Positions 1-10,241 of a stretch of 27,386 bases of DNA are shown one piece after another. The stretch comes from JBKDZR01 sp047971485 (GTDB taxonomy: Bacteria > Pseudomonadota > Alphaproteobacteria > Rhodobacterales > Rhodobacteraceae), in NCBI GenBank assembly GCA_047971485.1, contig JBKDZR010000120.1, forward strand, positions 1-27,386. Reading direction: 5' to 3'. Position 1 is the stretch's first letter. Each line of letters starts with the position of its first letter. Below the pieces are notes generated by a model, which searched no databases, was not told where the DNA came from, and saw only the letters and a program-made list of their open reading frames with translations. Made by a program: the position numbers and the translations under genes.

Positions 1-189
1 GCCATGGCGCTGCGCTATTCCTTCGATCAGGGCGCCGAGGCCGACCGGCTGGAAAAGGCGGTTGAGCAGGTTCTGGCCGATGGCAAGCGCACCCCCGATC
101 TGATGCAGGCCGAGGACGGCACCCCGGTTACCACGATCGAGATGGGTGATGCCATCCTGGCCGCGCTGGATGACAGCCTGACCGCCTGA
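1..189 (+). CDS. leuB: 3-isopropylmalate dehydrogenase, C-terminal end (partial)
   Basis: This is the last 62 codons of a gene that enters from the left edge; the frame is open from base 1 and stops with TGA at 187-189. The tail contains ALRYSFDQGAEADRLEKAV, then a stretch ending in the DAILAAL-type helix, which is the typical C-terminus of proteobacterial LeuB. LeuB is a cytoplasmic NAD-dependent enzyme that oxidatively decarboxylates 3-isopropylmalate in leucine biosynthesis. The catalytic residues lie upstream of the window, so only the family call is supported here. A GC-rich hairpin follows directly after the stop. Confidence 0.85.
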   Translation, partial: AMALRYSFDQGAEADRLEKAVEQVLADGKRTPDLMQAEDGTPVTTIEMGDAILAALDDSLTA

Positions 190-196
190 GATTTCA

Positions 197-224
197 CCGC
201 CCTGGCATTTCTTCGCCGGGGCGG
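197..224 (+). terminator. GC-rich stem-loop after leuB
   Basis: A 10-bp stem (197-206 pairing with 215-224, with a single G-T pair) closes an 8-base loop, starting 8 bases after the leuB stop. There is no clear T-run on its 3' side, so it may act as an RNA-stabilising or weak terminator hairpin and not as a canonical intrinsic terminator. Confidence 0.5.
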
Positions 225-290
225 ACACCAAGTCTTTACAGATCGCGCGTAACATGGTTGCAGTTGGGAATGGTCCCCGATTGCTGAGCC

Positions 291-1280
291 ATGACCCGTA
301 CACTTTCTGACAAAACCGGGCCGCTGTTGGCCCTTGCGTCCTTTGCGCTATTCGCGGTCCACGATGTGATCGTGAAATTGCTGGGTGGGGTGTATTCCCC
401 GGTCCAGATCCTGTTTTTCAGCGCGCTGTTCGGATTTCCCTTTCTGACCATCCTGTTGATTCGGGACAAGGAACCGGGAACCCTGCGGCCCCGCCACCCA
501 TGGTGGACGGGCGCGCGGACGGTGCTGGCGGTGGTCACCTCGCTGTCGGCCTTTTACACGTTTTCCGTGCTGCCGCTGGCACAGACCTATGCGTTGCTCT
601 TCGCGTCGCCGTTGCTGGTCACGCTGCTGTCGATCCCGATCCTCGGCGAACGGGTGGGGATGCGCCGGATCATTGCCGTTGTGGTCGGGTTGGGCGGGGT
701 GCTGGTGGTGCTGCAACCCACGGCCGAGACCCTGACCCCGGGCCATATCGCCGGGCTGACCGCCGCCGTTGGCAGCGCCAGTGGCGGCGTCATTACCCGC
801 AAGATCGGGCGGGACGAACGCAGCGCGGTGATGCTGGCCTATCCGATGTTGATCAACATTCTGGCCATGGGGGTGCTGCTGCCGTTCATCTATGAACCCA
901 TGCCACTGACGCATCTGCTGGGCATGGTGGCCATCGCCGGGCTGGCCTTTGTCGGGGCGGCGCTGATCATCATGGCATACCGTCGGGGTGCGGCGGTGAC
1001 CGTTGCCCCGATGCAATATTCCCAGATCATCTGGGCCAGTGTCTTCGGCGTCCTCCTGTTTTCCGAGGTGCCGACCCTGTCCACCCTGATCGGCGCAACG
1101 ATCATCATCGCCAGCGGGATCTACATTGTCCTGCGCGAAGATCGGCGCAAGGGGGACAGCCTGCGCCCGGTCCTGACCACCCGCATCCGATCCGGCATCG
1201 GGGCTCACCCCAAGATCGGATCGGTCCCCCATGACAACGGTCTGTCGGGAACGACAGATCAGCCGGCGGATCGGCAATAA
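291..1280 (+). CDS. EamA/DMT-family transporter
   Basis: The product is a 329-residue integral membrane protein of the drug/metabolite transporter superfamily, with about ten hydrophobic helices arranged as two EamA repeats (roughly residues 10-140 and 150-280). The first repeat opens with LALASFALFAVHDVIVKLLGG. The second carries the small-residue-rich helices and the late QYSQIIWASVFGVLLFSE segment typical of the family. A hydrophilic tail of about 45 residues follows the last helix. Such proteins export or exchange metabolites across the inner membrane; the substrate cannot be inferred. The ATG at 291 is chosen because the first helix starts soon after it, although the Shine-Dalgarno sequence is weak. 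It is probably transcribed on its own, about 100 bases after leuB. Confidence 0.85.
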   Translation: MTRTLSDKTGPLLALASFALFAVHDVIVKLLGGVYSPVQILFFSALFGFPFLTILLIRDKEPGTLRPRHPWWTGARTVLAVVTSLSAFYTFSVLPLAQTYALLFASPLLVTLLSIPILGERVGMRRIIAVVVGLGGVLVVLQPTAETLTPGHIAGLTAAVGSASGGVITRKIGRDERSAVMLAYPMLINILAMGVLLPFIYEPMPLTHLLGMVAIAGLAFVGAALIIMAYRRGAAVTVAPMQYSQIIWASVFGVLLFSEVPTLSTLIGATIIIASGIYIVLREDRRKGDSLRPVLTTRIRSGIGAHPKIGSVPHDNGLSGTTDQPADRQ

Positions 1281-1389
1281 AGGGACGGAGTGTGATGGCC
1301 ATCTTCCTGCACCGCTTGCTTTCCGGCTGCGCGGCGCCCGGCGGAGGGTATTCACCGGTAGGAGGGCCTTAATTTTGGCAGTTCCGCGA

Positions 1390-1417
1390 TTGACAGCTTT
1401 GGCAAACCCGTTAGAAG
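1390..1417 (+). promoter_or_regulatory. candidate sigma-70 promoter for tRNA-Pro
   Basis: A perfect TTGACA (1390-1395) is followed after 16 bases by TAGAAG (1412-1417, four of six matches to TATAAT). It lies about 80 bases before the tRNA and would give a leader containing the 1442-1465 hairpin. Identified by eye only. Confidence 0.4.
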
Positions 1418-1441
1418 GGGCGGACATACGGAATCAGAGCT

Positions 1442-1465
1442 ATATCAGATCGTTTCTTCTGATAT
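1442..1465. repeat. inverted repeat in the tRNA leader
   Basis: ATATCAGA (1442-1449) and TCTGATAT (1458-1465) are perfect 8-base arms around an 8-base spacer, 31 bases before tRNA-Pro. It could be a processing hairpin in the precursor or a protein-binding site. Its function is unknown. Confidence 0.45.
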
Positions 1466-1496
1466 GGAGCCCGTAAATCACTGATTCCATTGAGTT

Positions 1497-1573
1497 CGGA
1501 GTGTAGCTCAGCCTGGTAGAGCACTGTCTTCGGGAGGCAGGGGTCGGAGGTTCGAATCCTCTCACTCCGACCA
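1497..1573 (+). tRNA. tRNA-Pro (anticodon CGG)
   Basis: The 77-base cloverleaf is complete. The 7-bp acceptor stem is CGGAGTG (1497-1503) with CACTCCG (1563-1569), followed by discriminator A and an encoded CCA. The D-arm is TAGCTCAGCCTGGTAGAGC-like. The anticodon loop TTCGGGA is closed by CTGTC/GGCAG and gives anticodon CGG. The T-loop contains GTTCGAATC. It decodes the proline codon CCG, which is frequent in this GC-rich genome. Confidence 0.97.
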
Positions 1574-1623
1574 GTATTGCAGATACTTAGCGAATACTGT
1601 TCTGGCCCTTATTCGAGGGCGCT

Positions 1624-1779
1624 ATGAAGACCGCGGCCATGATCATGGCTGTTATGAACGGGACTTGCTGCCTGAGCCTGATCTTCGGGGCGCTTCCTTT
1701 CACGCTGATCATGTTGTTTTTCGTCGGCGTTCTATACCTTTGGGCCGAGACCGCACTGTTCCTGACAAACCTGGCTTAA
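1624..1779 (+). CDS. possible 51-residue hydrophobic membrane peptide
   Basis: An ATG at 1624 opens a 51-codon frame ending in TAA at 1777-1779. GAGG sits about seven bases before the ATG, a plausible ribosome-binding site. The peptide is strongly hydrophobic, with one or two potential membrane helices (core CLSLIFGALPFTLIMLFFVG) and two adjacent cysteines. It lies alone between the tRNA and a minus-strand membrane protein gene. I do not recognise the family. It could be a real small membrane protein or a chance frame. Confidence 0.4.
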   Translation: MKTAAMIMAVMNGTCCLSLIFGALPFTLIMLFFVGVLYLWAETALFLTNLA

Positions 1780-1844
1780 TCTTCAGTGCGGTCAAGACAT
1801 GGGCCGAATCACTGCCGCATAGCGCTTTTCATACTTCAGTTTTC

Positions 1845-2405
1845 TCAAGGTCGGCTATGGAGGCCTTCACCGCGCAGCAGCCCCGCGCCCCAGCACAGCA
1901 GCCCCGTGGCGACAGCGATCCCGCCTGTGGTGACCAGCCAATCGGGCATCAGGGGCGGCAGCGAGACCGGGATCGCGCCGATTGCATAGAGGCCGGCACC
2001 CAGCCGGTTGATCCCGCCTGCCGTCCAGCACACTGGCAGCAACAGCAGTGCTGAGATCAGGAAAATCCCCCCGATTGTCGCCAATTCTGGGCCGGTGGCT
2101 GTGATGATCTGGCCTGTGATCTGGGGGGGAAGATCGGCAAACAACCGGTTGCCCAGAAAGGTGACCACGACCAACCCGGCCAGGCCCAGTATGCCCATCC
2201 CGTAAGCGGCCAGCGCCAGGCCTGTTTGCGTGCGCAGCGACAGCCAGAACCCCGGGAACCCGACCAACCCGCACAGCGGGACCAGCGCCCCGAGACCGGG
2301 GCTGAGGTGTGGGGCAAACGTGTCAAGGCCGGTGTCGGCGATATAGACCGTGCCGGAAAGACACAGCATCAGTCCGGAAAGCTTGGCAAACGTACTGGAA
2401 GACAT
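1845..2405 (-). CDS. small integral membrane protein divergent from a padR gene
   Basis: The product is 186 residues with about six hydrophobic helices, beginning MSSSTFAKLSGLMLCLSGTV and ending in a short hydrophilic tail. It resembles the general class of DUF4386-like or sensor-less multi-helix proteins, but I do not recognise a named family. The ATG at 2405 is chosen over a longer open frame (to 2960) because the extension overlaps the padR coding sequence antisense and is not hydrophobic; ACCATGTC also falls at the edge of the shared promoter. The gene diverges from a PadR regulator 75 bases away. In known PadR systems the divergent neighbour is often the regulated target, so this is probably the regulon member. 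Confidence 0.7.
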   Translation of the reverse strand: MSSSTFAKLSGLMLCLSGTVYIADTGLDTFAPHLSPGLGALVPLCGLVGFPGFWLSLRTQTGLALAAYGMGILGLAGLVVVTFLGNRLFADLPPQITGQIITATGPELATIGGIFLISALLLLPVCWTAGGINRLGAGLYAIGAIPVSLPPLMPDWLVTTGGIAVATGLLCWGAGLLRGEGLHSRP

Positions 2406-2434
2406 GGTAGCACCTGAGAATAAGACGTCATCTA

Positions 2435-2454
2435 ATATAGGACATATCTTATAT
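2435..2454. promoter_or_regulatory. candidate PadR operator
   Basis: A 20-bp imperfect palindrome (ATATAGGACATATCTTATAT) lies in the 75-bp gap between the divergent membrane protein and padR genes. The arms ATATA and TATAT match perfectly and the inner part matches partly. It is AT-rich against a GC-rich background. PadR-family proteins bind AT-rich dyads and usually repress both divergent promoters. Inferred from position and symmetry. Confidence 0.5.
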
Positions 2455-2480
2455 GATTTGTCCAGCATCATCGGAGCGCC

Positions 2481-3041
2481 ATGTCCCTGCATTTTGCGAT
2501 ACTCGGTCTGCTGACCCTTGAACCCATGTCCGGCTATACGCTGAAGACCCGCTATTTCGACCGCTCGATTGCGCATTTCTGGCCGGCGGATCAGTCGCAG
2601 ATCTACCGGACCCTGCAAACCCAGGAACGCACGGGTGAGGTGCTGAGCCATGCGGTGACCAGCGATACCCGGCCGAAAAGCCGGGTCTATACGATCACCG
2701 ACAGCGGCCGGGCCGCGTTGGCCGACTGGTTGGCGCAGGATCAGCCACTGCATGCTCAGCGCGATGGGTTTTTGGTGCAGCTTTATTTCGCGCGCCTTCT
2801 GAGCCGCGATCAGGTGCTGGCGGTCCTGACCGCGCGCCGGGCAGAGCTTGCCCGGCGGCGGGACTATTTCGACAGGCTGGATCTGCCCGAGCCGACCAGC
2901 GAAAAGATGCGCCGCCAGCTGGTTTTCGGGGGCCTGACCCTGGATTTCGCGCGCCGTCATGACCGGATGATGGTCGACTGGATCGAAGCCTGCATCGCGC
3001 AGATCTCGGCGCTGCCGGATTCTTGGGACAGCCCGGTGTGA
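2481..3041 (+). CDS. PadR-family transcriptional regulator
   Basis: The protein has 186 residues. Residues 1-80 match the PadR winged helix: LHFAILGLLTLEPMSGYTL, then a segment with QIYRTLQTQERTGEV and the wing RVYTITDSGRAALADWL. The remainder is helical and Arg-rich, consistent with the PadR C-terminal dimerisation domain, and the length fits the family. PadR proteins respond to phenolics, drugs or other small ligands and generally repress adjacent genes. It diverges from a small membrane protein gene, and a candidate operator lies between them. The ATG at 2481 fits the start of the family domain. The effector cannot be predicted. Confidence 0.88.
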   Translation: MSLHFAILGLLTLEPMSGYTLKTRYFDRSIAHFWPADQSQIYRTLQTQERTGEVLSHAVTSDTRPKSRVYTITDSGRAALADWLAQDQPLHAQRDGFLVQLYFARLLSRDQVLAVLTARRAELARRRDYFDRLDLPEPTSEKMRRQLVFGGLTLDFARRHDRMMVDWIEACIAQISALPDSWDSPV

Positions 3042-3299
3042 TCCCGCCGGCGATGATCCCCTTCAGCTTTGGTCCAGGTTCCTGCCCGTGACGTGCCACC
3101 AGCTTGCCGTGGCTTGGATTTGGGCCGTGGCGGCGTCGGGAAAAGGGCCATGAAGGCAACGACGCTTTGCGCCTTTTCAACGCCTTGATGGGCATACCAG
3201 CGCTGCTGGCACGGGGGGCCGTGGACCCATGGGGCGGGAGCGTCCTTTGCTGCCTGTCTGCGGGAACGGATACGATGCGGCAAAGGTGAAAACGGCATG
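3042..3299. other. intergenic stretch without a recognised gene
   Basis: This is a convergent gap between padR and acnB. Short frames on both strands show no family signal I recognise and the composition is that of ordinary GC-rich spacer. The acnB terminator begins at its right edge. Confidence 0.5.
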
Positions 3300-3330
3300 A
3301 AAAAGGGGAAAGAGGCATGCCCCTTTCCCC
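3300..3330 (-). terminator. intrinsic terminator of acnB
   Basis: On the minus strand a long GC-rich stem (3305-3330, arms of 13 bases with one mismatch, GGGGAAAG pairing with CTTTCCCC at its base) is followed immediately by five T residues (A-run 3300-3304 on the plus strand). It lies 22 bases after the acnB stop codon. Confidence 0.85.
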
Positions 3331-3351
3331 CTGTCCGGGCCTGTTTGCCGA

Positions 3352-6144
3352 TCAGAAATGGACCGAGCGGGCGGTGCCTGGCTTGTCCATCGGCGGGGCA
3401 AAGCTGGTCAGGTCGATCCCTTCGACGGCGGTTTTGTATTCCGCAGCACTGGGGGTCCGGCCAAGAATTGCCGAGAGAACTACGACCGGCGTCGAGGCCA
3501 GCAGGGATTCACCCTTTTTCTCGGTCGAATCCTCAACCACCCGGCCCTGGAACAAGCGGGTCGAGGTGGCAAGAACGGTATCGCCCTTGGCGGCTTTTTC
3601 CTGGTTGCCCATGCACAGGTTACAGCCGGGCCGTTCGAGATAGAGGATGTTCTCATACTCGGTGCGGGCGGCACTTTTCGGGAACAGGTCGTCAAACTCG
3701 AACCCCGAATATTTCTGCAGGATGTCCCAGTCGCCCTCGGCCTTGAGTTCGTCGATGATGTTGTAGGTCGGCGCGGCGACGACCAGCGGGGCCTTGAACT
3801 CGACCTTGCCTTGCGTCTTTTCCAGGTTCTTCAGCATCTGGGCGACGATCTTCATGTCGCCCTTGTGCACCATGCAGGATCCGACAAAGCCCAGATCCAC
3901 CTTTTTCTCGCCGCCGTAATAGGACACGGGGCGGATCGTGTCGTGGGTGTAGCGGCGCGAGGGATCGGTGTTGTTCACATCCGGGTCGGCGATCATCGGC
4001 TCGTTGATCAGATCCAGATCGACGACCACCTCGGCAAAGTACTTGGCCGTGTCATCGGGGGTCAGCGCCGGTTTTTCGCCGGACCGGATTTCGGCGATCC
4101 GCTTGTCCGCCCGGGCAATCAGGCCGCCCAGGGTGCCGGCTGCGTTCTCCATGCCCTTGTCGATCATGATCTGAAGGCGGCTCTTGGCGATTTCCAGCGA
4201 TGAGATCAGGGTATCGTCATTGGAGATGCAGATCGCGGCCTTGGCCTTCATCTCTGCGCTCCAGTCGGTGAAGGTAAAGGCCTGGTCGGCCAGCAAGGTG
4301 CCGATATGGACCTCAATGATCCGGCCCTGGAACACGTTGTCGCTGAACTGGCTGAGCATCTGGGCCTGGGTCGCATGGACGACATCGCGGAAATCCATGT
4401 GATTGGCCAGCTTGCCCTTGAAGGTCACCTTGACCGATTCCGGGATCGGCATGGTGGCTTCGCCGGTTGCCAGGGCCAGGGCCACGGTGCCGGAATCCGC
4501 GCCAAAGGCCACGCCCTTGGACATGCGGGTGTGGCTGTCGCCGCCGATGATGATGGCCCAGTCGTCCACCGTCATGTCGTTCAGCACCTTGTGGATCACG
4601 TCGGTCATCGCGTGATAGACGCCCTTGGGATCGCGCCCCGTGATCAGGCCGAAGTTGTTCATGAACGACATCAGCCGGGGGATGTTGTCCTGCGCCTTCC
4701 TGTCCCAGACCGAGGCGGTGTGGCAGCCTGACTGATAGGCCCCGTCGACGGTTGGGGCGATGACGGTGGCGGCCATCGCCTCCAGTTCCTGCGAGGTCAT
4801 CAACCCGGTCGTGTCCTGGGATCCGACGATGTTCACCTTGACCCGGACATCCGATCCGGCATGCAGGGTCTTGCCCCCGGTGCCGCCGACAGCGTTGCGG
4901 TTAAAGATCTTCTCAACGGCGGTCAGGCCCTGGCCGGGGATCGAGACCTCTTTGGACGGGGCATAGACGGGGGCGGGGGTTACCCCCAGCGTCGCGGCGG
5001 CAAAGGCCTGCAGCTTCTTGCCGAAGACAACGGCATAGGAGCTGCCGGCCTTCATGAACTCGACCTTCTGTGGCGTGAAGGCCGATGAGACATCGACCAG
5101 TTCTTCGTCGCCGGCCTCGGTATAAAGCTTCTTGTCACGGGTGTTGATGGTCAGAACCGTGCCGGTCGCGACAGAATATTTCTGTTCCAGAACCGGGTTG
5201 CCATCATTGTTCAGGATCGGCTTGCCCTCGGCATCCAGCTTTTTCACCCAGTTCTTCAGGTTCAGCCCGATGCCGCCGGTCACATCCACCGTGGTCAGAA
5301 AGATCGGCGAGATGCCGTTGGTGCCGGCCACGACGGGGGCGATGTTGACGAAGGGCACATAGGGGCTGGCCTTCTTGCCCGTCCACAGCGCGACGTTGTT
5401 GACCCCCGACATGCGCGAGGATCCGACACCCATGGTGCCCTTTTCGGCGATCAGCATGACGCGCTTGTCGGGATGCTGCTGCTGCAGGGCCTGGATTTCG
5501 GCCTGGGCCTCGGGCGAGATCATGCATTTGCCGTGCAATTCTCGGTCAGACCGGGAATGGGCCTGATTGCCCGGCGACAGCAGATCGGTCGAGATATCAC
5601 CCTCGGCGGCGACATAGGTCACGATCTTGACCTCTTCCTCGATCTCGGGAAGCTTGGTGAAGAATTCGGCCTTGGCATAGCTGTCCAGGATGGCCGTGGC
5701 CACGGCATTGCCGGCCTCATGGGCGGCGCGCAGCCGGTCGGTATCCGCATCATAGAGGAAGACCTGGGTCTTGAGCACCTCACCGGCCTGTTCAGCGATT
5801 TCCGCGTCGTCGCCCAGGGCCAGATCAAGCAGCACCCGGACAGACGGGCCGCCCTTCATGTGCGACAGCAGTTCAAAGGCGAAGGTCCGGGTGATTTCGG
5901 GCACATCGACCTGTCCAAGGATGATCTTCTTGAGGAACATCGCCTTGACGCCGGCGGCCGGAGTGGTGCCGGGCAGGATGTTATAGATGAAGAAGTCCAA
6001 CGCCGCCGCCCGATGGGCGTGCCCCGGGTCTTCGATCCGCGCGATCAGTTCGTCCACCAGCGCGCCGTCGTCGATGGGCTTGGGGTGCAGGCCCTCACCT
6101 TTTCGGGTGTCGATCTCGGTCAGGTAATCTGCGTAAAGGGTCAT
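3352..6144 (-). CDS. acnB: aconitate hydratase B
   Basis: The product is a 930-residue cytoplasmic [4Fe-4S] enzyme that interconverts citrate and isocitrate in the TCA cycle; AcnB proteins often also dehydrate 2-methylisocitrate. The N-terminal HEAT-like domain unique to AcnB is present (DFFIYNILPGTTPAAGVKA region), followed by the swivel domain and the catalytic domains. The cluster ligands are visible as C757 (GSCMVHKG) and C841/C844 (CNLCMGN). It is slightly longer than the roughly 865-residue E. coli protein. The start is supported by GGGAG just upstream. A strong terminator lies downstream and an operator-like motif upstream. It is monocistronic, with rpmB terminated separately behind it. 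Confidence 0.97.
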   Translation of the reverse strand: MTLYADYLTEIDTRKGEGLHPKPIDDGALVDELIARIEDPGHAHRAAALDFFIYNILPGTTPAAGVKAMFLKKIILGQVDVPEITRTFAFELLSHMKGGPSVRVLLDLALGDDAEIAEQAGEVLKTQVFLYDADTDRLRAAHEAGNAVATAILDSYAKAEFFTKLPEIEEEVKIVTYVAAEGDISTDLLSPGNQAHSRSDRELHGKCMISPEAQAEIQALQQQHPDKRVMLIAEKGTMGVGSSRMSGVNNVALWTGKKASPYVPFVNIAPVVAGTNGISPIFLTTVDVTGGIGLNLKNWVKKLDAEGKPILNNDGNPVLEQKYSVATGTVLTINTRDKKLYTEAGDEELVDVSSAFTPQKVEFMKAGSSYAVVFGKKLQAFAAATLGVTPAPVYAPSKEVSIPGQGLTAVEKIFNRNAVGGTGGKTLHAGSDVRVKVNIVGSQDTTGLMTSQELEAMAATVIAPTVDGAYQSGCHTASVWDRKAQDNIPRLMSFMNNFGLITGRDPKGVYHAMTDVIHKVLNDMTVDDWAIIIGGDSHTRMSKGVAFGADSGTVALALATGEATMPIPESVKVTFKGKLANHMDFRDVVHATQAQMLSQFSDNVFQGRIIEVHIGTLLADQAFTFTDWSAEMKAKAAICISNDDTLISSLEIAKSRLQIMIDKGMENAAGTLGGLIARADKRIAEIRSGEKPALTPDDTAKYFAEVVVDLDLINEPMIADPDVNNTDPSRRYTHDTIRPVSYYGGEKKVDLGFVGSCMVHKGDMKIVAQMLKNLEKTQGKVEFKAPLVVAAPTYNIIDELKAEGDWDILQKYSGFEFDDLFPKSAARTEYENILYLERPGCNLCMGNQEKAAKGDTVLATSTRLFQGRVVEDSTEKKGESLLASTPVVVLSAILGRTPSAAEYKTAVEGIDLTSFAPPMDKPGTARSVHF

Positions 6145-6225
6145 GATGGCTCCCGGAATTCTGTGGCGGATCGGACTCGGGCTCGGGCACCGGGTTGAAC
6201 CGGGGAGGCGAGCGATGGCTGTCTA

Positions 6226-6238
6226 ATTGTATACCAAT
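6226..6238. promoter_or_regulatory. operator-like motif upstream of acnB
   Basis: ATTGTATACCAAT has ATTG and CAAT arms around a TATAC core and is followed closely by a partial copy (ATGTATGC). It lies about 82 bases before the acnB ATG in an otherwise GC-rich spacer. GTATAC-containing dyads are typical of GntR-family sites. It may be a regulator site or part of the acnB promoter. Confidence 0.35.
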
Positions 6239-6299
6239 GTATGCTGACCGGATCCCAGTGGCAAGGCGCACCATGTGGGTGTCAGGGGCGGTGAGTACG

Positions 6300-6329
6300 A
6301 AAAAACCCCGCGCGGGACTGCACGGGGTT
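6300..6329 (-). terminator. intrinsic terminator of rpmB
   Basis: On the minus strand AACCCCG (6323-6329 read in reverse) pairs with CGGGGTT (6304-6310 read in reverse) around a GC-rich loop and runs into TTTTTT (A-run 6300-6305 on the plus strand). It begins about 25 bases after the rpmB stop. Confidence 0.8.
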
Positions 6330-6354
6330 GTTCGATTGCCGGTCCGGGCGGGCC

Positions 6355-6642
6355 TCAGGCGGCTGCCTGGGCCTTTTCGATGGCTTTCTTGACCTTCAGC
6401 GCGGACGGGGACAGTTCCGGGTCCTTGGCGCGGGCCAGAAAGGCATCCAGACCGCCGCGATGATCGACGGTGCGCAGCGCGGCCGAGGAGACGCGGAACT
6501 TGAAGGACCGGCCCAGCGTGTCCGAAATCAGCGTGACGTCCTGCAGGTTAGGCAGGAAGCGGCGCTTGGTCTTGTTGTTGGCATGGCTGACGTTGTTGCC
6601 AACCATCGGGCCCTTACCAGTCAGTTCGCAGCGGCGCGACAT
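6355..6642 (-). CDS. rpmB: 50S ribosomal protein L28
   Basis: The 95-residue basic protein starts MSRRCELTGKGPMVGNNVSH and continues with NKTKRRFLPNLQ, the hallmark of alphaproteobacterial L28. The C-terminal half carries the RTVDHRGGLDAFL and KVKKAIEKA segments of this clade. L28 is a structural component of the large ribosomal subunit. An upstream in-frame ATG at 6702 would add 20 unrelated residues; the start at 6642 is chosen from family alignment and GAGGA before it. The leader contains a perfect hairpin (6674-6689). A clear intrinsic terminator follows the gene. Confidence 0.97.
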   Translation of the reverse strand: MSRRCELTGKGPMVGNNVSHANNKTKRRFLPNLQDVTLISDTLGRSFKFRVSSAALRTVDHRGGLDAFLARAKDPELSPSALKVKKAIEKAQAAA

Positions 6643-6673
6643 GTCTTCGTCCTCGGTCTCGGGGCGGTCCCGT

Positions 6674-6689
6674 GTGGCGCAGTCGCCAC
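6674..6689 (-). promoter_or_regulatory. perfect hairpin in the rpmB leader
   Basis: GTGGCG (6674-6679) and CGCCAC (6684-6689) form a 6-bp stem with a 4-base loop, 32 to 47 bases before the rpmB start codon on the minus strand. It could affect leader stability or translation. The role is inferred from position only. Confidence 0.35.
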
Positions 6690-6717
6690 CCGTCAGGGCC
6701 ATCCGGTCAATACAAAG

Positions 6718-6739
6718 GGGCGCCGCATCGGCAGCGCCC
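6718..6739 (-). terminator. possible terminator between meaB and rpmB
   Basis: GGGCGC and GCGCCC form a stem of six Watson-Crick pairs, extendable by three with one wobble, around a 4-base loop. On the minus strand it is followed by CTTTGTATT. It lies about 150 bases after the meaB stop and upstream of rpmB, so it may end the uvrB-meaB transcript. Confidence 0.4.
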
Positions 6740-6887
6740 GGAATTCATCCGGTGCTCTTAGGTGGATCGTCCACGCCCGTCAAGCCGGTTTTCGCTGCTG
6801 GCCGGGCAGTGGTGGGCCTTTGTGATCCTGTGCCAAAGGGGGGCGGGATCGGCGCGGGTGCTCTGGAACGGGGCATGAGCGTGCAGA

Positions 6888-7904
6888 TCATCCGGCTTTG
6901 CCAGCACCTGCCCCGTCCAGCCAATCCAGCATGTCCTGCGCCGCCACCGAGGCCGCGACGTGCCCGGCTGCCACCCTTGCCCCGATCCGGGCCAGTTGGG
7001 CGCGGGCGGCCGGGGTATCTGTCAAGCGGGCGAGAAGGCCCTGGCGTACCTCTTCCTCGAACCAGAACCGGGCCTGTTCGGCCCGCCGCGTCGCCCAGAA
7101 TCCCTGGCTCTGGCGCCAGGTGGCAAGGGTTTCGATTTCGCCCCAGGCGGCATCCAGCCCTTCGTGGCCCAGGGCGGACACCATCAGCGCCTTGGGGAAA
7201 TCCGCCGGATCTTGGGGCCGGCGCCGCAGCAGGCGCAGGGCCCCGGCGTAATCGGCGCAAGTCCGGGTTGCGGCTGCTTTCAGATCGCCATCGGCCTTGT
7301 TGACGACGATCAGGTCGGCGATTTCCATGATCCCGCGCTTGACGCCCTGCAATTCATCGCCGCCGGCCGGGGCCATGAGCAGCAGGAAGATGTCGCACAT
7401 CTCGGCCACGGTGGTTTCCGATTGGCCCACGCCCACCGTTTCGATCAGCACCACGTCAAAGCCCGCCGCTTCGCACAGGGCCACGGCATCACGGGTGCGC
7501 CGGGCCACGCCGCCCAGCTGGGTTTGGCTGGGCGAGGGGCGGATAAAGGCGCGCGGATCGCGGCTGAGGCGGTCCATCCGGGTCTTGTCCCCCAGGATCG
7601 AGCCGCCCGAGCGGGCCGAGGACGGATCTATCGCCAGCACGGCCACGCGCTTGCCCAGACCGGTCAGCATCAGACCGAACGCCTCGATGAAGGTTGATTT
7701 TCCCACCCCTGGCGTGCCCGACAATCCCAGCCGCAGGGCCTGGCGCCCGGTGCCGCGCAGTTTGTCCAGCAAGGTGGCGGCCTGGGCCCGGTGATCGGGC
7801 CGGCTGCTCTCGATCAGGGTGATGGCGCGGGCCAGCGCCCGCCGGTCGCCCAAGGCAATCTGGTGGGCGGGATCGTTGGCGGGAATGGCTGGGTCTGGGA
7901 TCAT
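6888..7904 (-). CDS. meaB: MeaB, G3E-type GTPase chaperone of methylmalonyl-CoA mutase
   Basis: The product is a 338-residue cytoplasmic P-loop GTPase. Walker A is GTPGVGKST at residues 63-71. Downstream are AIDPSSARSGGSILGDKTRM, the MeaB/ArgK signature for the switch region, then ETVGVGQSE and the guanine-specificity motif NKAD. MeaB loads and protects the adenosylcobalamin cofactor of methylmalonyl-CoA mutase, used in propionyl-CoA metabolism. GGAGG sits six bases before the ATG. The gene follows uvrB by 76 bases on the same strand and may be co-transcribed. The mutase genes are not in the window. Confidence 0.93.
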   Translation of the reverse strand: MIPDPAIPANDPAHQIALGDRRALARAITLIESSRPDHRAQAATLLDKLRGTGRQALRLGLSGTPGVGKSTFIEAFGLMLTGLGKRVAVLAIDPSSARSGGSILGDKTRMDRLSRDPRAFIRPSPSQTQLGGVARRTRDAVALCEAAGFDVVLIETVGVGQSETTVAEMCDIFLLLMAPAGGDELQGVKRGIMEIADLIVVNKADGDLKAAATRTCADYAGALRLLRRRPQDPADFPKALMVSALGHEGLDAAWGEIETLATWRQSQGFWATRRAEQARFWFEEEVRQGLLARLTDTPAARAQLARIGARVAAGHVAASVAAQDMLDWLDGAGAGKAG

Positions 7905-7980
7905 CTGCCCTCCGGTCTGACTGCATGTGCCGATGGTATAGGGCGCGCGGCAGGCAAGGCCAATCGCCGCTTGTCCGGAC

Positions 7981-10176
<2,196 letters not shown>

Positions 10177-10241
10177 CGCGGGCCTCTGAAGCGCTGGCGG
10201 GATCATACCCGGGGATCGCCGCAAGTGCGAGGGGCGGGGGC

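Noticed and set aside
2406..2960. Upstream extension of the membrane protein gene to a 371-residue product
   Set aside because: The extension is antisense to padR and not membrane-like; the ATG at 2405 marks the start of the hydrophobic protein.
2957..3298. 113-codon minus-strand frame downstream of padR
   Set aside because: The peptide is Pro/Arg-rich and low in complexity, part of it overlaps padR antisense and no family was recognised.
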